From NCBI GenBank assembly GCA_963826795.1, contig CAWGYT010000010.1, forward strand, positions 434,001 to 498,000: a stretch of 64,000 bases of DNA. Direction: 5' to 3'. Each line of letters starts with the position of its first letter. Within the stretch, counting starts at the first letter, position 1. The notes beneath the pieces are model-generated. The model searched no databases and was not told the DNA's origin. It saw only the letters and a program-made list of their open reading frames with translations. This DNA comes from CAWGYT01 sp963826795 (GTDB lineage Bacteria; Planctomycetota; Planctomycetia; Pirellulales; Pirellulaceae). Shown piece by piece: positions 55,927 to 64,000 of the stretch. The translations under genes were made by a program, and so were the position numbers.

Positions 55927-56295
55927 ATGGGTCTCAAAATCACACGATCGCAACGCAATACTGCCGCTCGTCCGCCAGCTCAGCCGAGCGTGAGCACGAA
56001 CACAAGCTCCATTTGGTCCGCACGCGATCTATGTCCTCTGGAATTATTGGAAACGGAAGAACCAACTTTCGTGGAACGAGTTGCTCCGGACGAAAACGGG
56101 CACCTAGGCCCTGAACAGATTTCGCAACTATTCGACCGACTTTGGACGCGAGCCCGTGATCAGAAACGAGTCATTGCTCAGCTGGATATGGCTGACGTCA
56201 AAACCACCGATCCCCGATTCGCGGGTGAACTGGAGTTCATTCGCCGCCAGCTTCAACGACAAAGCGGATTCGTTCGGGTTGTCAACTTTGAGTAG
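55927..56295 (+). CDS. Hypothetical protein divergent from the sigma-kinase operon
   Basis: The 122-residue protein starts at the ATG at 55927 behind AGGAG. The N-terminal 35 residues are basic and low in complexity (MGLKITRSQRNTAARPPAQP); the rest is charged and helical, with ELLETEEPTFVERVAPDENG, PEQISQLFDRLWTRARDQKR and FAGELEFIRRQLQRQSGFVR. I recognise no family; there is no signal peptide or membrane segment. Its position opposite the sigma-factor gene suggests a possible target or co-regulated gene, but nothing in the sequence proves it. Confidence 0.6.
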   Translation: MGLKITRSQRNTAARPPAQPSVSTNTSSIWSARDLCPLELLETEEPTFVERVAPDENGHLGPEQISQLFDRLWTRARDQKRVIAQLDMADVKTTDPRFAGELEFIRRQLQRQSGFVRVVNFE

Positions 56296-57248
56296 TTGAA
56301 ACCGACGACTAGCGTGCTTCGTCAGGCGTCGCCCCGAGTGGATTGGGATGGTCGCTTATGCGTTCGGCTATTGGCTAGTCCCAATATTTATCTACGGCCA
56401 AGATGGATCCAAAACGACGATTTCTAACACGCGGACGATTCGCTCAGTTGTTCAGCGCAGTTTCGACGCTTGGGTGGGCTCGACCGGTGTCGACGGCACG
56501 AATACGAGCGGTCCGGACGTCAATTCTTCTTGTCATTTTGCTCAGAAGTCCTAGTGACCTCTTGATGGTCACTGCAGGCTCAAGACCGCATCGGTGAATT
56601 GCACCTCCTTCACGAAAACGGTTAGCTAATCTGCTGAGGGTGGACAAACCTCTGCGCGTAACTAAAAAACCTGGGAAACGAACAAAAAACACGGCAGCGC
56701 CAAACGACTTATACGCTGCGGAGGAACTAACGCGAGCGGCGAGAATAGCGAACCGATGACTCCAGAGGGTGTCCGAAGCAACAAACAACCCCACGCCGGC
56801 TTGGACCGGGTACTTTTCCCAACCTGCGCTAATGCCCTCGGTCCGCAGGCGCAAGTAAAAAGCTTGAGGATTCACTACAAAATGACAATCTGCGATGATT
56901 CCGACCAATCGAGCCCTAGATCGGATGATTCGTTCCCGACATCCTCGTCGGGCTGAATCACATGAGGGCATGGCATGCGTTGCCAGTCAGAGCAAATCCG
57001 GTTCGCGACTCATGACGACAACTCCTTGGTCAATTACGGCTTCATTGCTGGCCGCACCGGCCGACCTTCATGGTGCAGTTTGAATCCGTCCGAATCCGCG
57101 TCGGCTTCATCGTCCGACGCATTTTCGTGAGTCGTCGAAACGGTGGTTTCAGGTTAACTAATTGGAACATTCGGGCGGGCAGATGGCGGCTCGTTGCAGC
57201 TTCGCTAGTTCTTGGCCACCTATGTCACAGCTAGTGTCTTCTTGCATG
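56296..57248. other. Long stretch without a recognisable gene
   Basis: About 950 bases, lower in GC than the surroundings. The longest frame is on the minus strand (56444-56971, 175 codons), with some Arg-rich segments but no recognisable motif or good ribosome binding site. None of the R1-R3 repeats occurs. It may be decayed sequence. Confidence 0.4.
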
Positions 57249-58082
57249 TTATGCACCTTCTTCGGCTTTGAACTGCGGGCAGCCACTCGCGCGGTTCACG
57301 GCTCTGCCATCCAAGCATGAATCGGGCGCAGTACAGACGCCATAGTCGAGCAAGTCTGCGTGACCGTCAAGACGAACAAACGACGAGCATTGAAAACAAG
57401 AGCCACTTGCAGGTTCGACAGTTGGGGTGGCCCATCGCTTCGCTGTCCGCGCTTCGTAGTCATACGCCTGCATCTCTTCCGGTTTGTTTGTGGTGATCCC
57501 TTCGCCCTTCTTCAGTTCACCGTCAGTCACATAGAGCCATTCGTTTTCAGCAAGTTTAATCGACCATTCCGGGTCACCGGTTACCATAACCGTCGTGCGG
57601 ATGCGATGGCCGGTAGAAAGTGAAACAAGCAGTTCAGTTACCTCGCCGAATGTCTGAATTGATTGAATCGTGCTGCCAACAAGATCGGAAATTCGTTCGG
57701 CGATTTCCGCACCACTATTTGAGCTGCCGAACAATACGCTGGACCCTAGTTCAACTCGCCAGTCCCATTCGATTGCGATGCACCAATCGCCCGACGAGTG
57801 AATGAGTCTTTCGGACTTCGGCGGTGTGAGGTTGCCAAGCTCAAGGAATATGGCAGAGCCGTATCCCTTCCAAGCGTGTCCGACGCGCGAACCCAGCAAC
57901 GGCTTTGTCTCAGCAGTAAAATCGATGAGCAACAAATAGGGTCTCCGATTGGTGCATAACGTCAGCCGTAACCGGGCGGCGACGAGAGATTGTCCATTCA
58001 GATTCCGCGTGTTTCGCCGCTCCGGGTGAGTAGAACGGGGTCTCTTGAGTTTAGGATAGGGTTTGTGTTCCCTGTTGGCCAC
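57249..58082 (-). CDS. DUF3027-like protein with a cysteine-rich tail
   Basis: The frame of 277 codons contains an alpha/beta domain (VGHAWKGYGSAIFLELGNLT, SSGDWCIAIEWDWRVELGSS, EVTELLVSLSTGHRIRTTVM, WSIKLAENEWLYVTDGEL), which recalls small immunity-type proteins that recognise sizes and surfaces of toxins. The tail has SGSCFQCSSFVRLDGHADLL, DYGVCTAPDSCLDGRAVN and SGCPQF, a pattern like the DUF3027 C-terminus and probably a zinc site. The first 50 residues are Arg-rich and not convincing, so the true start may be an internal TTG near 57930. No toxin gene is adjacent. Function unknown. Confidence 0.5.
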   Translation of the reverse strand: MANREHKPYPKLKRPRSTHPERRNTRNLNGQSLVAARLRLTLCTNRRPYLLLIDFTAETKPLLGSRVGHAWKGYGSAIFLELGNLTPPKSERLIHSSGDWCIAIEWDWRVELGSSVLFGSSNSGAEIAERISDLVGSTIQSIQTFGEVTELLVSLSTGHRIRTTVMVTGDPEWSIKLAENEWLYVTDGELKKGEGITTNKPEEMQAYDYEARTAKRWATPTVEPASGSCFQCSSFVRLDGHADLLDYGVCTAPDSCLDGRAVNRASGCPQFKAEEGA

Positions 58083-58144
58083 TGGTTTCCCGTTGTGGTG
58101 TCACAAGATTCTCGCCTTGCTCAATTGATCCCCGAACCCTCGCA

Positions 58145-58177
58145 GATCCGGACGTGCACTGTTAACGCATCCGGCTC
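58145..58177 (-). ncRNA. Group II intron domain V (outer intron)
   Basis: Read on the minus strand, GAGCCGGATGCGTTAACAG and then TGCACGTCCGGATC form the 33-base hairpin typical of domain V: a basal stem GAGCCGGA/TCCGGATC with the conserved AGC, a bulge and an upper stem. It lies 8 bases after the stop of the outer maturase fragment, the expected place. Domain VI should follow toward 58100. Confidence 0.7.
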
Positions 58178-58184
58178 CCAGATC

Positions 58185-58762
58185 TCACTTGGCTCTCGCA
58201 CTCAGTAGCTCCCGGCTCATCGCAATCAGGTCGGTCAAGCGTCGAGGAGTCGCTAATGGATGAAGCTCCGTGAAACGGTTGAAATCGTCCCAGTTCACAT
58301 AGCTCGCCTGGCTCCGGCAGCTCAGGTGGCGTTTGGCCATCCGGCGAACCTTGCTGCGAAACGCCATCAGCAGCGGCCAATTATCGTTGATGCCGTAATA
58401 CTGATAGTGCCCGCGGAGTTTCGCGTTGAGGACCGGCGACATTTCGCCAACCGGCGTCGAAAGCTGATGGTGAAGCCAAAGACGCATCTCGGTTAGCTTC
58501 GCGCGGAGTTTCTTGCCTGACGTTCTCCTCTTCAGTTTGAATCGGCCCGCTCGACTCCGGCCGCAGTAATGAGTGAATCCGAGGAAGTCGAACGTGCCTG
58601 GAGCACCTTCGCCAAGCCGCTGGTGTTCGCGGCGGGCGAAACGCCCAAAGTGGATCAACTTTGTTTTCTCCTCGGCGACGGACAACGAGTACCGGGCCAA
58701 TCGCTTCGGCAACACCGCTTGGTATCTCCGCGCATCCGATTCGCACTCGAAACAACTGATGA
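58185..58762 (-). pseudogene. Outer group II intron maturase, C-terminal part (interrupted at YADD)
   Basis: The protein part begins abruptly at 58762 with ISCFECESDARRYQAVLPKR, the sequence that in complete maturases follows YADDF. It continues with YSLSVAEEKTKLIHFGRFAR, GTFDFLGFTHYCGRSRAGRF, then the X/thumb region (LRAKLTEMRLWLHHQLSTPV, GHYQYYGINDNWPLLMAFRS). It ends at 58185, followed by a domain V hairpin. The first half of the reverse transcriptase, with YADD, is replaced by the 3' end of another intron. It is therefore a dead, interrupted intron gene. Confidence 0.8.
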
Positions 58763-58802
58763 GTCGAGTAGCCCGGGGGAATCGCACCCCCAGGCCCTCA
58801 CG

Positions 58803-58836
58803 GAACCGGACGGGAACCTCTCGGCTCATCCGGCTC
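58803..58836 (-). ncRNA. Group II intron domain V (inner intron)
   Basis: Read on the minus strand, the 34 bases from GAGCCGGATGAGCC through the GAGA loop to GGTTCCCGTCCGGTTC fold into the canonical domain V: basal stem GAGCCGGA/TCCGGTTC, two-base bulge, upper stem GAGCC/GGTTC and a GNRA tetraloop (GAGA). The catalytic AGC triad is present. It starts just past the maturase stop at 58837. Confidence 0.82.
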
Positions 58837-59340
58837 TTATTGTCCCGCCGCGGGGCGAATTCCGTGCGACCATAAAACGAACAGATCGGGTTCACGCTGG
58901 GCCACGCGGCCTAGCCAATGAACTGCCTGTCGCTGATGGTAGCGAAATCGCTTGAACTTGCGGCGTACCCAGTACACGAGACTGCGTTCGAGACTCCGCA
59001 AGACAGGTGTTAAGGCCGACGGATAGTACCGACCGTAATAATTCACCCATCCGCGTACGAAAGGGTCGACGAATTTCGCGATTTCCTCCAGGCTTTGGTT
59101 GTTACGCGTCGCACCGATCCGCCACGATCGAATCGTTTCGCGGATCGAGTTCGCCGCTTTATTGCTCACACCGGGGAGAAAGCTGATAAACAGTTTTCCC
59201 CACCGGTTCTTGGCTCGACGTGGACGAAACGTATAGCCCAAAAAGTCGAACGAAGTATGCTCATGCGTGCCGCGTCGGTCATCATCTTGGAAGTACACAA
59301 TCTTGGTTTTCTCCGGATGGAGTTCCAAGTGGCATTCCGC
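58837..59340 (-). pseudogene. Inner group II intron maturase, C-terminal part
   Basis: The preserved protein begins near NLNAECHLELHPEKTKIVYF, the RT segment following the catalytic core, then FDFLGYTFRPRRAKNRWGKL, SIRETIRSWRIGATRNNQSL and the maturase-domain segment VDPFVRGWVNYYGRYYPSAL, KFKRFRYHQRQAVHWLGRVA, ending at 58837. Roughly the first 260 residues, including YADD, are missing. Upstream sequence in the same open frame belongs to the antisense of the NifA-like gene and is not coding. Confidence 0.8.
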
Positions 59341-59344
59341 ATTG

Positions 59345-60766
59345 AGGTTCTGGAACGGCAACTTGGGTTGATGCGGTGCACGATCATGCTGCTGGCCCCA
59401 GATGAAGAGCGTCTCGTCGTGGCGGCTGCTCGCAGCATCAGCCCGTCGAAAGCGGCGCGAGTTCATTACCGGCGGGGGGGATGGTCTGAATGGCGCGGTG
59501 TTGGTCTCGGGGCGCTCAATTGTGGTTCCCAAGATTGCCGAGGAACCACGATTTTGCGACCGCATCCACGAGCGCGGCCGGCGCCAAGCTGACAACGCGA
59601 GCTTCATTTGCGTGCCAATCCTCTTGGGCAGCGAGGTCATCGGGACGCTGGCAACGGATGTTCCTTGGGACAACAGTCGTTGGCTTGACGAGATCGAGCG
59701 TCTATTGACGATCGTCGCAGCGATGGTTGGCTTTGATGTTCGAGCGCGACGTCGCGAACGCGAAGAGCACGAAAATCTCCAGGAGGAAAACCTCCGCTTG
59801 CGTGATGCGCTGGAGGAGCGGTTTCGACCTGAGAACATCGTGGGGAACTCTCGTCCCATGAGAGAGGTCTACACGCGGATTCACCGGGTCGCTTCCAGCC
59901 AAACAACGGTCCTCATCCGCGGCGAAACCGGCACCGGCAAGGAGCTCGTCGCGTCGGCGATCCATTACAGTAGCCCCCGGGCCGACGGTCCCTACATTCG
60001 CGTCAATTGTGCTCAACTCAGCGAAAACCTCTTGGAATCGGAACTGTTCGGACATGAAAAAGGGGCGTTCACGGGGGCCGTTCAGCAACGGAAAGGCCGC
60101 ATCGAAGAGGCTGAAAACGGCACGCTCTTTCTCGACGAGATTGGGGACTTTGCGCCAGCGACGCAAGTGAAGTTACTGCGATTCCTCCAGGAGCACGAGT
60201 TTGAGAAAGTAGGATCCAATCAGACCCAACAGACCAATGCGCACGTGATCGCGGCTACCAACCGTAATCTCGAGGAAGCGGTTGCCAAGAACACGTTTCG
60301 TAACGATCTTTACTACCGGATTAACGTTTTTCCGATCATTCTGCCGCCGCTGAGAGATCGTCGCGACGACATCCTGTTGCTGGCCAACCATTTTGCCGCG
60401 AAGTACGGCAAGCAAATGGGCAAAGCGATCCGACGCATCAGCACGCCCGCCATCGATATGATGATGGCATATCACTGGCCCGGCAATGTCCGAGAATTGG
60501 AGAACTGCATCGAGCACGCGGTGCTGCTGGCGGATGACGGTGTGATTTATGGATATCATCTGCCTCCAACGCTTGAAATGCCCGGGGCATCGCCAAGCGA
60601 AAAGCCCGGCTCTCTTGCTGCGTGTGTAGAATCTTTGGAGCGAGACATGATCTCGGACGCGCTGAAGCGCACGGCGGGCAACGCAACCGCGGCCGCCCGT
60701 CAATTGAACATCACGCCTCGTATGATCCGCTACAAAATGAATAAACTGGGCATTCAGTCGTATTGA
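59345..60766 (+). CDS. Sigma-54-dependent activator, NifA-like (5'-truncated, one frameshift in GAF)
   Basis: This enhancer-binding protein activates sigma-54 promoters by ATP hydrolysis. The recognisable part starts at 59345 with VLERQLGLMRCTIMLLAPDE, the inside of a GAF domain; a run of eight G at 59474 shifts the frame, after which AVLVSGRSIVVPKIAEEPRF and FICVPILLGSEVIGTLATDV complete it. Then come the AAA domain with Walker A GETGTGKELV, the sigma-54 contact loop GAFTGA, Walker B GTLFLDEIGD, and a Fis-type HTH (GNATAAARQLNITPRMIRYK). The N-terminus is missing where the intron remnant begins. An internal ATG at 59402 could start a protein lacking a full GAF domain. Confidence 0.85.
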
Positions 60767-60927
60767 GTAACTGGTTCGCGCAGCGTGGAGTGGAGTTTCG
60801 GTGGCGGGCTTCCAGGGGTGAACCCGGGGCGCGTCGGGGTCAGATCCATGGAAACGAACCGAGGATTTGAGCTTCGGCTGCGCGAAGTCGAATCCTTACT
60901 TGTTATTTCTCGTTTTCGTCGTCGCTG

Positions 60928-61410
60928 TCAGTTTACCGTCTCGGACAGGACTTCGACATCACAAATTCGCCATCCATCGGCAGTTTTTCGATACGTGTAT
61001 TTTCCGCGACGCTTAATCTTCCATGTTCTCGTGAAAATGACAAATGCGGACACGGAGTACGTTCCGTTCTGATTCGCGATCTGGGTTACCGTTCCGTCTT
61101 CATTGATCGAAATGGCCTCTCGCGTCATTTCCGAATCGACGGTCTTGAACTGAGCAAGTTGTTTGCTGACATCGTGCATGAGCTGCACGCGGCCTATCGC
61201 CTTTCCATCAGGCTGCACGTACCGAAGGTCTTCCGTGAAGAAGTTTTGATAGGCTTCGATGTTTCTCGCGCAAAACGCTTTTCGCGCGGCAGCGTGTACC
61301 GAATCCAGTTCATCGGCAATCGCGTTGACGTCCGGTTCAGTTGTCACGTCGACAGCAGCACGTTTTCGAGAACGTCCCGCATCACTGGGCCGGCGGTGAT
61401 GATTCTCCAT
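60928..61410 (-). CDS. NTF2-like (SnoaL/DUF4440-type) protein
   Basis: The 160-residue protein shows an NTF2-like cone fold: ELDSVHAAARKAFCARNIEA, YQNFFTEDLRYVQPDGKAIG, LMHDVSKQLAQFKTVDSEMT, then strands with GTYSVSAFVIFTRTWKIKR and KTADGWRICDVEVLSETVN. Such domains bind small molecules or act as simple enzymes; no catalytic set can be read. The first 30 residues are basic and may not be real. It overlaps the gene before it by 29 bases on the same strand. A lone R1 end (CGGGGTCAGATCC) lies at 60837. Confidence 0.65.
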   Translation of the reverse strand: MENHHRRPSDAGRSRKRAAVDVTTEPDVNAIADELDSVHAAARKAFCARNIEAYQNFFTEDLRYVQPDGKAIGRVQLMHDVSKQLAQFKTVDSEMTREAISINEDGTVTQIANQNGTYSVSAFVIFTRTWKIKRRGKYTYRKTADGWRICDVEVLSETVN

Positions 61411-62193
61411 TCAAAACCGGCCCGGCCGCCGGCTCCAGTGCATGCGATGGTTGGCCGACTGTGTCGAGTTCGAATTCGGTGAGTTCTTCCCGATCGTAGG
61501 TTTTTGACTTGGCATGAGTTGCACTTGAACGGACAATCCATTCGGCTGGTGCGAAGCCCGATTCTTGTAGGGCATGAAAAATATCGCCATCCGCCTGTTT
61601 CTGAAGTGACATTCTGTCCTTGCCTGCGAGAAACGGATAGACGCACGTGGCCCCACGAATCCGCGCGAAAAACATCCTATTTCGCCTCACCGCGGAGCGA
61701 GCGTTCTTTGGCAACAGGATTTGGGCCGTCCATGCATCCTCGCGTTCCAGCGTGGGGCGTCTCGTTGTTGGCGAGTTTGCACGGTCCATGGAGACTTGCA
61801 GCAGCACGCGACCACGCCTGGAGACGCTGATTTCAGCCGGAATGGAATCTACCACGCCGACGTTGGCGCAATCGTAAGGCGTCGAAAAGAAGACTCGCTC
61901 ACAAAAGGCAAAAAATTGATTCGAGTTGAATGCACGCTCCAGAAAATAGGAGGGCGATTCTGCTGAATCGGCCGACGATACCACCTCCGCCGACACACTC
62001 ATTTCGCGAAATCGTATTCCCGCGAATCTTCCGGCTGCGCTTACGATCATGATACATGCCTGCCCGTCGCGATTGACGGGCGCAGTCCTTCGTCAGCCAA
62101 CCGCTTCTGCCAGAACTCGAAGTCAGCCGATCCACGCAACGACACCTCACGCACACCGTCCAATTGTGCTGTCCATCGCTCTGCTGTGGTCAT
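61382..62193 (-). CDS. Hypothetical protein (one frameshift)
   Basis: An N-terminal part from the ATG at 62193 (MTTAERWTAQLDGVREVSLR, then DFEFWQKRLADEGLRP) and a longer part in another frame (DGQACIMIVSAAGRFAGIRF, SYFLERAFNSNQFFAFCERV, FSTPYDCANVGVVDSIPAEI, MFFARIRGATCVYPFLAGKD) appear to be one protein of about 265 residues. The break is near 62070 and needs one base. I do not recognise the family. The pattern of short strands with aromatic residues recalls ligand-binding beta-barrel proteins, but this is weak. It overlaps the NTF2-like gene. Confidence 0.5.
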
Positions 62194-62199
62194 CGCTGT

Positions 62200-62537
62200 G
62201 ACGCCTATGTCTTGCTGTGCCAATTCGTGTCGGCGAACGACAAAGGTAACCGGGCGGCGGCCTGAAACCTTCGATTTGTGAAAACACGCGACCCGCCGCT
62301 CCGGTTGACCGCCTTGTTCGGCGTAATTGCCCAAGGTCGTCCTGCGCGGTCTCTCGTTTGTTCTTGCTGAGCTTTTGCGGCGGCATCATCGCTCCTAGCC
62401 TGGCGAAAAATGAATTAATGGACTATTCGACTGCGAAGTTTGGGGTTCACGTTCTTGGCACTGGTTCTTAGTTTGTCGCTTGTCGGACTCGACGAAGGAG
62501 GCTCGTCGGGAGCCCGAGCACCGTCTACGGCTCTTCG
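62200..62537. other. Intergenic stretch without a recognisable gene
   Basis: About 340 bases between the hypothetical gene and the anti-sigma-like gene. A minus-strand frame (62147-62389) starts MMPPQKLSKNKRE but looks random. No repeat of the named families was seen. Confidence 0.35.
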
Positions 62538-63440
62538 CTATTTGTTTTCGTCACGCCACTTGCGAAACGCCTCCGCTGCCGTCAGGGCTCTGTCGGCGTC
62601 AGCCGCTGGATGCAGCAGCTTACGAAACGCATCCTCCGGCTGTTCGGAGTAGCCACTGGGAATTTTCTGAGCAAGCAACGACGGATCGATTCTCGGGTCC
62701 CACCTGATCTCCTTGAGCGTCATGACCGGTGTCTCGCCCAAGCGGAGTTCGACCTTCACAGGCAACATCGTGGCGGAGTCCACGCACACTCGCATCTCTC
62801 CCTTGTCACTCTTCGTTCCGAAGAGATCGATGCCGCGCACTCGAAACACATCGGTCTCCTTGCCGTCGACAACTTCCTTACCCAGGCGTTCGGCACCATC
62901 CGCCTTAACGTGGCGCAGTTGCGTGATCGGATTCGTGGCGAACTCCGTTGCCAGTCGCTCATCCAACGTGAAGCGGCAAGCGGTCTTGTTCGCGTCATCG
63001 AGATAGAGGCCCTTCTTCGTCTCTCTGTCGGCGATCATCACGATGCCAACCGGATGCTGAACGCGGAGCTTTTCACCATGAAACACGCATTTTTTCTGCT
63101 TTCCAGCAGCGTCCCCCCGACCGGGTCCGATCACAAACTCAACGGAATTAGCCTCCTTCACCTTGTCGAGTACCTGCGCCAGCGCGACTCGCGCCCCGCC
63201 TTGGGTCATGAGAACCGTCGCGCCGGCCAATGCCAGCAAAATCGTGGCGGCGATGCTGCCGAGCCGCACCGCCAGGCTCCCCATTGTCCGACGACGCATG
63301 ACCGGCACCGACCTGTTCCTCAGTGCACCCACGGTCGAGGCCACCAGGTCCGGCGGCATGTCCACGCCTCGCGCTTCACGCAAGAGTTGTGTCGCTTCAT
63401 CGAGGAGTCCACTTCCCATCGACCCGTTGTATTGGCTCAC
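62538..63440 (-). CDS. Membrane-anchored LolA-like protein, probable anti-sigma factor
   Basis: The 300-residue protein starts at a GTG (63440) that overlaps the stop of the sigma-factor gene by 4 bases. Residues 1-50 form a cytoplasmic helical part (LLDEATQLLREARGVDMPPD), then a membrane helix at about 55-75 (AVRLGSIAATILLALAGATV), then an extracytoplasmic LolA-like beta domain (VLDKVKEANSVEFVIGPG, VVDGKETDVFRVRGIDLFG, MRVCVDSATMLPVKVELRLG). In planctomycetes this order next to an ECF sigma factor suggests an anti-sigma factor whose outer domain senses a lipid or hydrophobic ligand. I see no classic zinc-binding anti-sigma motif, so the role is inferred from context. Confidence 0.8.
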   Translation of the reverse strand: MSQYNGSMGSGLLDEATQLLREARGVDMPPDLVASTVGALRNRSVPVMRRRTMGSLAVRLGSIAATILLALAGATVLMTQGGARVALAQVLDKVKEANSVEFVIGPGRGDAAGKQKKCVFHGEKLRVQHPVGIVMIADRETKKGLYLDDANKTACRFTLDERLATEFATNPITQLRHVKADGAERLGKEVVDGKETDVFRVRGIDLFGTKSDKGEMRVCVDSATMLPVKVELRLGETPVMTLKEIRWDPRIDPSLLAQKIPSGYSEQPEDAFRKLLHPAADADRALTAAEAFRKWRDENK

Positions 63441-63967
63441 TGTGAGTTCTCCGTTTCATTCGAGCTTGGATTCGGGACACAATCTGTGAGCCTTGATCGC
63501 AATTGCGACCTGGCTCGATTGAGCAGCACGCCGACGTGGTTCACCGACAGATCCATGTGCAATCCGATATCCCGGTAGGACATCCCCTCCAGGCAGGCCA
63601 AACAGAACACTTCGGCTTCGCGGGGAGCGATCTCGGCCAAGGCGATCCTCAGGCGATCCTCCAGTTCCGTCGCCTCCGCGTCGCACGCCGGATCGCTCGC
63701 TCTCCGGTCGATCACGCCCTCGGTTGGAAACTCGCAATGCCGCATGCGGTTGCGTGCGAGTTCGCGACGCCATTCCAACGCCCGGGCAGTCGCCAAATGT
63801 CGGAGTAATCCCGGCCAATGACGAATCGGCTGTTTCTGGGACAGTTCCCATGCCGAGATAAACGTCCGTTGAAAGCAGTCCGCCGCGTCGGCCTGTTCAG
63901 GGACCAGTCGCGTAACAGTCCGCCACACGATCGAGCTGTATTGTTTGACAATCTGATCCCATTCCAT
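63437..63967 (-). CDS. ECF-type sigma factor
   Basis: The 176-residue protein has region 2 (MEWDQIVKQYSSIVWRTVTR, EQADAADCFQRTFISAWEL, HWPGLLRHLATARALEWRR) and region 4 (ALAEIAPREAEVFCLACLEG, MSYRDIGLHMDLSVNHVGVL, LNRARSQLRSRL) of ECF sigma factors. It is complete and starts at 63967, 34 bases inside the window edge. The GTGA overlap with the next gene indicates translational coupling with the putative anti-sigma protein. Its likely promoter lies outside the window. Confidence 0.9.
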   Translation of the reverse strand: MEWDQIVKQYSSIVWRTVTRLVPEQADAADCFQRTFISAWELSQKQPIRHWPGLLRHLATARALEWRRELARNRMRHCEFPTEGVIDRRASDPACDAEATELEDRLRIALAEIAPREAEVFCLACLEGMSYRDIGLHMDLSVNHVGVLLNRARSQLRSRLTDCVPNPSSNETENSQ

Positions 63968-64000
63968 CGTCGCGGTTTCCCTTCATCGGCTGCTCTCCGA

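Larger units (their letters stand above)
58763..59340 (-). mobile_element. Inner group II intron remnant (3' part) inserted in the outer maturase gene
   Basis: The unit comprises a maturase C-terminus (58837-59340), domain V (58803-58836) and a domain VI-like hairpin ending in CTACTCGAC at 58763. Directly after that the outer maturase frame resumes. The 5' part of the inner intron, and of the outer gene, is missing because the sequence changes to the NifA-like gene near 59340. Confidence 0.7.

Noticed and set aside
56444..56971. Minus-strand open frame of 175 codons
   Set aside because: No recognisable motif, no good start context and no neighbour suggesting a role; kept only as part of the unassigned stretch.

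Overview
This 64 kb window looks like chromosomal DNA of a planctomycete, probably Pirellulales-like. The inference rests on families typical of that phylum: ECF sigma factors next to Ser/Thr kinases carrying WD40 repeats, a DUF1501 protein, Tat-exported Gfo/Idh/MocA and TIM-barrel proteins, giant extracellular proteins with an LEPRTLLA-type N-terminal motif and a dockerin-like tail, a PEP-CTERM protein and a TIGR03032-type gene. No rRNA, tRNA or CRISPR array was seen.

Layout. 1-5.8 kb: three same-orientation copies of one IS1634-type element. One (1865-4483) is complete with 39-bp inverted ends and a 6-bp target duplication; one runs off the left edge; one is a remnant. 5.9-9.1 kb: two damaged toxin-antitoxin modules around remnants of a zinc-finger/ParB/ISL3 mobile module. 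9.2-12.4 kb: a REP-associated transposase unit bounded by 12-bp inverted repeats, sitting between two gene fragments. 12.6-20.5 kb: one giant lamin-tail/CotH/dockerin surface-protein gene with two compensating frameshifts. 20.6-24.5 kb: a small inverted-repeat element and an IS66 element. 24.7-26.9 kb: a small secreted protein and a decayed tandem-repeat protein. 27-33.9 kb: REP array, giant kinase/WD40/TPR protein and its ECF sigma factor. 33.9-44.4 kb: a graveyard of gene fragments, toxin-antitoxin genes, an EACC1/CHAT remnant, a second REP transposase, a PEP-CTERM FG-GAP-like protein, SapC, an IS701 remnant and four interspersed-repeat families. 44.4-48.8 kb: a metabolic group (Gfo/Idh/MocA, TIM-barrel, DUF1501). 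48.9-50.3 kb: a HigB/HigA pair with a beheaded toxin. 50.4-55.7 kb: ECF sigma factor, kinase-WD40 protein and a truncated tandem copy of the cassette. 58.1-59.3 kb: two nested group II intron remnants with recognisable domain V hairpins, abutting a 5'-truncated NifA-like activator. 60.9-64 kb: an NTF2-like protein, a hypothetical gene, and an ECF sigma/anti-sigma-like pair.

Two themes dominate. First, the window is dense in interspersed repeats: R1 (about 285 bp, 7 copies, GGGGTCAGATC ends), R2 (about 92 bp, 5 copies, GGGGACATTCCT ends), R3 (REP arrays) and an AGACGGTCTAC family. These repeatedly lie exactly where genes are cut off. Second, many otherwise well-conserved genes carry single-base frameshifts (giant surface protein, kinase C-terminus, PEP-CTERM protein, Gfo/Idh, DUF1501, NifA-like GAF, a hypothetical gene). 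Either this stretch is decaying or the sequence contains indel errors; reads would decide. The strongest leads are the intron-within-intron at a YADD motif, the EACC1/CHAT conflict-system remnant, and the REP-transposase units with their repeats at gene breakpoints.
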